DNA from: Paenisporosarcina antarctica
GTDB lineage: Bacteria > Bacillota > Bacilli > Bacillales_A > Planococcaceae
NCBI RefSeq assembly: GCF_004367585.1
Contig: NZ_CP038015.1
Location: 505,001 to 569,000, forward strand
Length of the DNA stretch: 64,000 nt
Reading direction: 5' to 3'
The notes beneath the pieces were generated by a model, which made no database searches, was not told the DNA's origin, and worked only from the letters and a program-made list of their open reading frames with translations. The position numbers and the translations under genes were made by a program. Position 1 is the stretch's first letter, and each line of letters begins with the position of its first letter. This document shows, in pieces, positions 58,377 through 64,000 of this stretch.

Positions 58377-59252
58377 ATGGAGCACAAACAATTAGTATTT
58401 GTGTATGGAACATTAAGAAGGAATGAAAAAAATCATCGTTTAGTAGAAGATGCCACGTGTGTGGCAGAGCAAGCTTGGACAACTGGATTATTGTTTGATA
58501 CTGGTTTTGAATATCCTGCGTTACAGCAGGATATTCAAGGTAGAGTTTACGGTGAGCTTTACGAAATTAATAATGAACAGTTACAAAAATTAGATGCTTT
58601 AGAAGGCTATAGTGGAAAAGGAAACACCAATTTTTACGATCGAATAACTCAAACCATCTCCACAGACCAAGGAGTACACGAAGCTTACGTGTATGTTGTG
58701 GAACCACTAAAGATCGAGATGTTTAAAACTAGAATTGATAGTGGCGACTGGAAAGTATATTGTCTAATCAAACAAAGTACTCTTGGCTATTTTGCATATG
58801 GAAGTTGTATGGATGCTGCGCGTTTTATAAAGGCAAACGTAAATCATTATTTTAACAAGGTTGTTGGAACTGGTGTCCTAGACGGCTATTCACTTCGTTA
58901 TACAATAAAGTCCTTTGATGGAGGCCGAGCAGATATTGTTGAATCTGGTGGCATTGTTGAAGGGAAAGTGTATGAGATTTCCTCTGAAGCCCTACCGTAT
59001 TTATTTAGAAGAGAAGGAGTAACTGCAGTTCGTTATCGACCTGCAGTAGTTCAAGTGAAAATGGCTGATAACATGTTAAAAGAAGTATTAACTTTTATTG
59101 TGGTAGAGAAGGAGACAGAGGTAGCCCCACCTGCTCACTATATGGAAGAAATCATTCGTGGAGGAAAAGGCTTTTTAAGTGATGAGTATATGAAAATACT
59201 GAAGAAAGATTCCCAGAAACTCGTGCTTCAAACAGAAGAGGATAAAAAATGA
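58377..59252 (+). CDS. Tandem gamma-glutamylcyclotransferase-fold protein
   Basis: A 291-residue protein made of two AIG2/GGCT-type domains. The first (about 6-120) opens with VFVYGTLRRN (7-16) and has the acidic segment KLDALEGY. The second starts LGYFAYGSCMDAARF (near 138) and carries its own variant of the substrate loop. Single-domain members are common; two in tandem with different loop types is less usual. It probably acts on gamma-glutamyl compounds (inference). AAGGAGAG lies before ATG 58377. A short frame overlaps its end. Confidence 0.85.
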   Translation: MEHKQLVFVYGTLRRNEKNHRLVEDATCVAEQAWTTGLLFDTGFEYPALQQDIQGRVYGELYEINNEQLQKLDALEGYSGKGNTNFYDRITQTISTDQGVHEAYVYVVEPLKIEMFKTRIDSGDWKVYCLIKQSTLGYFAYGSCMDAARFIKANVNHYFNKVVGTGVLDGYSLRYTIKSFDGGRADIVESGGIVEGKVYEISSEALPYLFRREGVTAVRYRPAVVQVKMADNMLKEVLTFIVVEKETEVAPPAHYMEEIIRGGKGFLSDEYMKILKKDSQKLVLQTEEDKK

Positions 59253-59347
59253 GTACAATGATAGCTCATCTCTTAGAAAACCTTACTGATGCTAGGTGGC
59301 CTCTGTTGAACATAAGCCTAGTGAAGCAAAAGCTCAATAGGTCTTAA
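59249..59347 (+). CDS. Possible 32-residue overlapping ORF
   Basis: ATGA overlap with the preceding stop and AGAGG 7 nt upstream give good coupling geometry. The product MSTMIAHLLENLTDARWPLL... has no recognised family. May be chance. Confidence 0.25.
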   Translation: MSTMIAHLLENLTDARWPLLNISLVKQKLNRS

Positions 59348-59383
59348 TTACATTATTTATACATATTACAAATAATTAATAGG

Positions 59384-59424
59384 TCAGCCCGAGGTTCAGT
59401 ATTGAATTCTTGGGCTTATTTATT
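59384..59424 (+). terminator. Terminator-like hairpin
   Basis: AGCCCGAG / CTTGGGCT pair (one G·U) around a 15-nt loop, with a weak T-rich tail (TATTTATTTT). Confidence 0.6.
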
Positions 59425-59516
59425 TTCAATTAAATATGAATACAGTACTAATAAGTATAAATGGTGAGTATGTTATATCAGATAGACTAACCAATATTAA
59501 ATGAAGGGATGATGGT

Positions 59517-59930
59517 CTGAATTCTAAAATTATTCTACAAACATTAGGTACACTTACATCATTATTTTTGGGAATAACTTCAATTGAAATTTTTAAATAT
59601 ACACAAACTTTAAAGGAATTCAGTGGCATGTGGAGTTTTGCGCAATTTATAGTCATGATGTTTACATTTTATATTATGGCAAAAACAGGAATGAGTTTTC
59701 TGAAATCAAGGCTTGAACATGTTGGTGTTAATCACTTTCTATATATATGTTTAGGTACAATTAATTTAATTGGAGTCCTGGTAATATTTATTGTCAGTAT
59801 GGTAATTGATTTTGGTTCGAATTGGTGGATAAATTTACTTGCGGTTATCTTCTTAGTTGGTTTGAGTAACCCAATAAAAATGCGTAAGACTATGCTCAGC
59901 AAAAATAAAGCGATTGTTACTGTTAAATAG
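59517..59930 (+). CDS. Small membrane protein, probable CTG start
   Basis: About 137 residues with four membrane helices: one near LGTLTSLFLGITSIEIF, one near FAQFIVMMFTFYIMA, one near LYICLGTINLIGVLVIFIV and one near WWINLLAVIFLVGL. The frame is open upstream of TTG 59568 to a stop near 59503. Within it CTG at 59517 sits 7 nt after AAGGGA, giving a full first helix. TTG 59568 has no ribosome site and would cut that helix. Family not recognised. Confidence 0.55.
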   Translation: MNSKIILQTLGTLTSLFLGITSIEIFKYTQTLKEFSGMWSFAQFIVMMFTFYIMAKTGMSFLKSRLEHVGVNHFLYICLGTINLIGVLVIFIVSMVIDFGSNWWINLLAVIFLVGLSNPIKMRKTMLSKNKAIVTVK

Positions 59931-60065
59931 AAAGTTGATCAATCTCTACAATAACAATTAAGAATACACTCCAACTAATTATAAAGGTAAAGGTAGTACT
60001 TGAATCTGTTATAGAATTGAGGACTTTTTTGTTACCTATTGCTGGAAGTTCATATAACGATATAA

Positions 60066-60104
60066 AAACCCACGGTAGCGAATATCTCGCTGCCGTGGGT
60101 TTTA
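60066..60104 (-). terminator. ptsG terminator
   Basis: Stem AAACCCACGGTAGCGA / TCGCTGCCGTGGGTTT, nearly perfect over 16 bp. On the minus strand it lies 10 nt after the ptsG stop. Confidence 0.92.
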
Positions 60105-60113
60105 AATTAGAAA

Positions 60114-62159
60114 TTACATGTTTCCTTCAGTAATCTCAACAATATTTTTATCATTGGCAGTAACGATGCCCGATTTCTTGATGTTTACAACTTGTCCTGC
60201 TTCCAAATTCGTAAAGACGATTGGCGTGATGATCGATGGAGCGTTCTTTTCAACATAATCCAAATCAACTTCCATCAAAATCTGGCCTTGCTCAACGAGG
60301 TCACCTTGTTCAACCTTTGAAGTAAATCCTTGACCTTTCAGCTTAACGGTATCAATCCCGATGTGGATAAGGATTTCTGTGCCGTTATCTGCTACGAGGC
60401 CAATCGCATGTTTGGTTGGGAAAACAGTTACTACTTTACCGTTTACAGGTGAAACGACTTTACCATCTGTAGGTTTAATCGCAAATCCATCTCCTACCAT
60501 TTTGCCCGAGAACACTTGGTCAGGTACATCGGTAATTGGTAAGATTTCACCTGTTAAAGGACTACTGAACTCAAGTGCAACTATGTCAACAGCAGCATCT
60601 TCAGTTTCGTTGGCTTGCTTAACAGTTTTCGGTACATCTTCTTTCGAACGTGGGGCTTTGCCATTCATAATATCTTGCATTTGCCCGCGCAGACTGTCCG
60701 AAACTGTTCCAAAAATAGCTTGGATATTGTTGCCGACTTCCATAACACCAGAAGCGCCAAGGTTTTTTAATCTTTTTTTATCTACATTGCCTTTATCTTT
60801 TACACTGACACGTAGACGAGTGATGCATGCATCAAGGTCGGTAATGTTTTCTTTTCCGCCCATTGCCGCAAGAATCTCATACGGAAGATCGCCGATTTCT
60901 TTACCATCCTGATCGTCAGCATCATCTGCTTCACGACCGGGTGTCATCAAGTTGAACTTCTTGATGGCAAAACGGAAACCGAAGTAGTAAATGACTGAGA
61001 AGACAAGTCCTACAACGATTACCCACCACCACTCTGTTCGACCTGGCATAACGCCAAAGAGCAGAAAGTCAATCAAACCGCCGGAGAAGGTCATGCCAAT
61101 TTTAACGTCAAGCAAGTGCATGGTCATAAATGATAGTCCTGCGAAAACTGCATGGATACCGAACAATACTGGTGCTACAAACAAGAAAGTAAATTCAAGT
61201 GGTTCTGTGATTCCTGTTAGGAACGAAGTAAGTGCACCTGATGCCATGATTCCACCAACAAGTTTCTTTTTCTCAGGGCGGGCACAGTGATAAATGGCAA
61301 GTGCTGCTGCAGGGAGACCGAACATCATAAACGGGAATTTACCAGTCATAAATGTACCAGCAGTAAAATCTACACCATCTCTTAGCTCCGCGAAGAAAAT
61401 TCGTTGGTCGCCACGGATAATTTCTCCTGCTGCATTTGTATAAGATCCAAATTCAAACCAAAATGGTGAATAGAAAATATGGTGTAATCCAAATGGGATT
61501 AAAGAACGTTCAACCGTCCCAAACACAAAAGCAGCAAGTGTCCGGTTTGTTTCCAACATGAAATGAGACAAAGCATTCAAGCCATTTTGAGCGAATGGCC
61601 AAACTAGAAACATCAAAATACCAAGAAAAACCGCTGAGAAGGCGGTAACTATAGGAACAAAACGTTTGCCTGCAAAAAAACCAAGAAACTGCGGCAATTG
61701 AATATTGAAAAACTTATTGTACAGAAAAGCCGCTAAAATACCGACGATAATACCGCCGAAGACACCCGTTTGCAGTGTAGGGGTTCCTAAAACTAAAGCA
61801 TATGCCGGATCAGAAGTCATTTCAGCTGTAATACCGCCAAACGCTTTCATAGTGACATTCATAATTAAGTAACCGATAATGGCAGCGAGACCGGCTACAC
61901 CGTCCCCAGCAAGACCGATGGCTACACCGACAGCAAACAGCAAGGGCAAGTTATCAAAGACAACTCCACCGGCTTCAGCCATAATGAACAGCAAACTTTG
62001 AATCCAGTCAGCGCCCATGAATGGCACTGCGTCAATAAAGGTATCCTGTGCGAAGCTTGTACCAAATGCAAGAAGAATACCTGCTGCAGGTAAGAGAGCT
62101 ACCGGAAGCATCAATGCCTTGCCGACTTTTTGCAAGGTACCAAATAAATTAATAGACAT
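60114..62159 (-). CDS. ptsG: Glucose PTS permease EIICBA (PtsG)
   Basis: A 681-residue glucose-specific phosphotransferase permease in the order IIC-IIB-IIA. The IIC domain (about 1-400) is polytopic and contains [17 protein letters not shown] and [14 protein letters not shown] (about 430-515) has the phosphorylated Cys in [14 protein letters not shown] (about 530-681) has the phosphorylated His in [14 protein letters not shown] 62159 follows AAAGGAGG by 9 nt; the longer in-frame start at 62219 is before that site. Transcription is controlled by GlcT at the RAT/terminator just upstream. Confidence 0.96.
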   Translation of the reverse strand: MSINLFGTLQKVGKALMLPVALLPAAGILLAFGTSFAQDTFIDAVPFMGADWIQSLLFIMAEAGGVVFDNLPLLFAVGVAIGLAGDGVAGLAAIIGYLIMNVTMKAFGGITAEMTSDPAYALVLGTPTLQTGVFGGIIVGILAAFLYNKFFNIQLPQFLGFFAGKRFVPIVTAFSAVFLGILMFLVWPFAQNGLNALSHFMLETNRTLAAFVFGTVERSLIPFGLHHIFYSPFWFEFGSYTNAAGEIIRGDQRIFFAELRDGVDFTAGTFMTGKFPFMMFGLPAAALAIYHCARPEKKKLVGGIMASGALTSFLTGITEPLEFTFLFVAPVLFGIHAVFAGLSFMTMHLLDVKIGMTFSGGLIDFLLFGVMPGRTEWWWVIVVGLVFSVIYYFGFRFAIKKFNLMTPGREADDADDQDGKEIGDLPYEILAAMGGKENITDLDACITRLRVSVKDKGNVDKKRLKNLGASGVMEVGNNIQAIFGTVSDSLRGQMQDIMNGKAPRSKEDVPKTVKQANETEDAAVDIVALEFSSPLTGEILPITDVPDQVFSGKMVGDGFAIKPTDGKVVSPVNGKVVTVFPTKHAIGLVADNGTEILIHIGIDTVKLKGQGFTSKVEQGDLVEQGQILMEVDLDYVEKNAPSIITPIVFTNLEAGQVVNIKKSGIVTANDKNIVEITEGNM

Positions 62160-62242
62160 GTGAAATTCCTCCTTTTTTATTGAAATAAAAGATGTAACCA
62201 AATCAAACGCTTTTGACAAGTCGGAAGTAAGTAATGGAATAA

Positions 62243-62335
62243 ATACAAAAAAGGCATGAGTAGAAAAGATAAAGATTAATAAAGGGTATAAAATATCCTC
62301 GAAATTAACCTGTTAATCTTTTCATACTCATGCCT
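62243..62335 (-). terminator. ptsG leader terminator controlled by GlcT
   Basis: On the minus strand AGGCATGAGTATGAAAAGATT pairs with the distal arm AATCTTTATCTTTTCTACTC plus ATGCCT, followed by TTTTTTGT. The loop holds GGATATTTTATACCC, itself a small stem. The left arm overlaps the RAT, so GlcT binding would prevent folding. Confidence 0.9.
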
Positions 62336-62354
62336 GATCGAATCAGTAACACGT
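62326..62354 (-). promoter_or_regulatory. RAT antiterminator site of ptsG
   Basis: The minus strand reads ACGTGTTACTGATTCGATCA followed by GGCATGAGT, the same as the ptsG ribonucleic antiterminator of B. subtilis as I remember it. It overlaps the terminator arm and lies just behind the glcT stop. GlcT dimer binding here in the presence of glucose is the known mechanism. Confidence 0.9.
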
Positions 62355-62363
62355 ATGAATGAT

Positions 62364-63206
62364 TTAGGAGTTATGTAGTAAGCGTTGCAGATGAATCGTC
62401 AAATATAGAACTTCAGCTTCATCTATCGGCTTATTCAATTGGTTTTGCATTACTTTTACTAGCTTCCAAGCAAGATTATAGCATACAGGATATTCTTTTT
62501 TCAACACTTCTTCCAGCTTTTTTTCTTCTCCAATAGATTCACCTTGGTGAGCACGGTCAATTGCCCGGTGAAGATGCTGGATTAGCCGATGATAGTTGAT
62601 ATTGTCTTTTCCCAGATGGAGGACGAGGTTTTCTTCGATAATTTCAATAAGTTTTGAAATGAGAACGTGATCCCGGTTAATATCACGCAAAGATTTATCC
62701 GTAACCGCACTATGTATATGAAGCGCGATGAAGCCAATCTCTCCTTCAGGAAACGCCACATCCATGCGTTTTTCCACCTTTTTGACGACGCCTTTTGCAA
62801 CTTGGTATTCTTTTGGATACAAAGCCTCGATTTCATATAGAAATGGATTGGAGAATTGCATGTCTTTTTTTGCTCGACTGATTGCAAAAGCAAGATGGTC
62901 CGTCAATGCCACATGAATATGCTCGTTCAGCTCTGTGCCCATCTGTTCTTCGACAAAAAGAAGCAGTTCATGGATAAAGACAATTAAGTTTTCTTCAATA
63001 TGGGGAAGGAGGTTGACGTATTGCTCTTTTTCCGTCTCATTCTTCAGTAAAAAGGTTTTATCCGCTTTATCAAAAGAGATCTTATCCCCTTTTTTTCTTT
63101 CGAAACCTAGACCTTTTCCGATCAGAACTACTTCTTTATATATATCATGATGGGCAATTACCACATTATTATTTAGTATTTTTTCAATAGTTAATATCTG
63201 TTCCAT
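62364..63206 (-). CDS. glcT: BglG-family transcription antiterminator GlcT
   Basis: A 280-residue antiterminator controlling ptsG. Residues 1-60 form the RNA-binding CAT domain (LNNNVVIAHHDIYKEVVLIG). PRD1 (about 65-170) and PRD2 (about 171-280) carry the regulatory histidines, for example HVALTDHLAFA and LHIHSAV in PRD1 and HRLIQHLHRAI in PRD2. ATG 63206 follows GGAGG by 6 nt; the in-frame ATG at 63218 is an alternative with its own weaker site. Confidence 0.94.
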   Translation of the reverse strand: MEQILTIEKILNNNVVIAHHDIYKEVVLIGKGLGFERKKGDKISFDKADKTFLLKNETEKEQYVNLLPHIEENLIVFIHELLLFVEEQMGTELNEHIHVALTDHLAFAISRAKKDMQFSNPFLYEIEALYPKEYQVAKGVVKKVEKRMDVAFPEGEIGFIALHIHSAVTDKSLRDINRDHVLISKLIEIIEENLVLHLGKDNINYHRLIQHLHRAIDRAHQGESIGEEKKLEEVLKKEYPVCYNLAWKLVKVMQNQLNKPIDEAEVLYLTIHLQRLLHNS

Positions 63207-63218
63207 TTCAGCCTCCAT

Positions 63219-63570
63219 CCGCCACCTGATCCCTTTTTTCAGCCAGATTGCTTACATACTGACACATTTGCCTCTACGCGATAGGTTAAGTACACTTCTT
63301 TGTACTTTATTATATTCAAAAATGGTCTTTAATCATATAGGGAAGTTGATAGGAAATGGAACCCTCTTGCTTTAGGTTCTATAATATAGGAATACTTACA
63401 AAGAGAGAGCAGCGTATTCAATTTCATCATTATTTCTTGCCTGTGCTTCTCTTTCTACAACATAAATCAAATTGTAAGTTTTGTTATGTTTTTGTGCATT
63501 CATTGAGTTTAGAAATAGCAAAGCGTATACTAGCTAAATAAATTCTATTCACATAATAGGGGGAAACGTA
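63219..63570. other. Divergent intergenic region
   Basis: Lies between glcT (minus) and the HAD gene (plus), so it should hold both promoters; none was defined with confidence. A 61-codon frame at 63356-63541 has no ribosome site and is not called. Confidence 0.5.
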
Positions 63571-64000
63571 TTGGTATTAAAACCTAAGGCAGTATTCTTA
63601 GACATGGACGGTACGATCTTGAACCATCATAACGAAGTGAGCATTCACACGAAAGAAATCATAGACGACCTGCGAAGCGAGGGGATTTTCGTTTTTATTG
63701 CTACAGGGAGATCGGCATCGGAATTACATGAAATGTTACCTGAGGGCTTTAAGGTAGACGGGATCATCACAGCCAACGGTATGGCTGGATATATAGGAGA
63801 AGAAGTAGTATTTGAACATTCACTCCCAATGGACTTGGTGGAAACACTCATTGAGAAAGCGCGGAAAAGTAAGGTTTATTATGAGCTTTTCCCATACGGC
63901 GAATCTCGAATGGTGTTACAGCAGGATAAAGAATATGTGTTAGCTGAAATTAGAGAACCAAAGCCTGAAACTGTTGAAATCAATGAGTGGAGTTCGCGCC
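63571..64000 (+). CDS. HAD-IIB (Cof-type) phosphatase, 3' end cut by window
   Basis: The first 143 residues of a HAD hydrolase. The nucleophile motif is VFLDMDGTIL (residues about 9-18), and motif II is FIATGRSASEL (near 48). The cap region begins with GIITANGMAGYIG, typical of Cof/YkrA/YitU-type sugar-phosphate or FMN phosphatases. TTG start with AGGGGG 7 nt upstream. The frame is open to the last base. Confidence 0.88.
   Translation, partial: MVLKPKAVFLDMDGTILNHHNEVSIHTKEIIDDLRSEGIFVFIATGRSASELHEMLPEGFKVDGIITANGMAGYIGEEVVFEHSLPMDLVETLIEKARKSKVYYELFPYGESRMVLQQDKEYVLAEIREPKPETVEINEWSSR

Noticed and set aside
62203-62216. Palindrome TCAAACGCTTTTGA in the ptsG leader as a catabolite-responsive element
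   Set aside because: The central CG is one base off the cre register and the conserved TG/CA ends are missing.
63356-63541. A 61-codon frame between glcT and the HAD gene
   Set aside because: No ribosome site and it occupies the region expected to hold the divergent promoters.

Overview
The window is chromosomal DNA from a low-GC Gram-positive bacterium of the order Bacillales. Protein character, Shine-Dalgarno usage and gene order point to the Planococcaceae (Sporosarcina / Psychrobacillus / Paenisporosarcina type); the genus cannot be fixed from sequence reading alone. The backbone (rrn end, yebE-yebG, the purine operon, yerA-yerB-yerC-pcrB-pcrA-ligA-camS, gatCAB, dagK, rlmCD) follows the order known from Bacillus subtilis, with accessory DNA inserted between these blocks.

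Layout. 1-1155: 3' part of a 23S rRNA gene, the 5S rRNA gene and a terminator. 1141-2400: three decaying tandem copies of the post-5S segment, carrying eroded 5S remnants and a 21-bp-period repeat array. 2426-3910: a DUF3221 lipoprotein, then yebE and yebG. 3926-17650: the purine biosynthesis operon purEKBCSQLFMNHD behind a PurR operator, a sigma-A promoter and a guanine-type riboswitch with terminator; repeat elements have entered the purN-purH and purH-purD gaps without breaking the operon. 17664-31122: a second 21-bp array, a DUF2892 protein, yerA/yerB/yerC, pcrB, pcrA, ligA, camS and gatCAB. 31123-31800: non-coding DNA with strong hairpins and a different 21-bp array.

31879-56600 is the accessory part: a TrkH/KtrB channel, a thioredoxin-like protein, dagK, a NUDIX hydrolase, cytochrome bd (cydA, cydB and the tiny cydS), a repeat-rich 1.1-kb gap with structured elements ending in terminators, a flavoprotein decarboxylase homologue, an MFS transporter, a YdeI-like protein preceded by a fragment of its own 5' end, a DUF2975/XRE regulator pair behind a perfect palindrome, a DUF4173 membrane protein of higher GC, a medium-chain dehydrogenase, an AEC permease, an Asp/Glu racemase, a second TrkH, a coupled ATP-grasp/esterase pair, a methyltransferase and a VOC protein. 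56656-64000: rlmCD, a tandem-domain gamma-glutamylcyclotransferase-like protein, a small membrane protein, the glucose PTS gene ptsG with its antiterminator glcT and conserved RAT site, and the start of a HAD phosphatase cut by the window end.

The pur genes take PRPP to IMP under double control by PurR and the riboswitch. yerA to camS plus gatCAB are housekeeping functions: lipid, helicase, ligase and amidotransferase. glcT and ptsG form a self-contained antitermination circuit for glucose uptake. I saw no CRISPR array, prophage, IS transposase or tRNA gene. The least explained features are the two unrelated repeat families that share an exact 21-bp period, the duplicated 5S tail, the terminator-ended repeat cassettes near 39 kb, the cysteine-rich micro-ORF before dagK, and the ATP-grasp/esterase pair.
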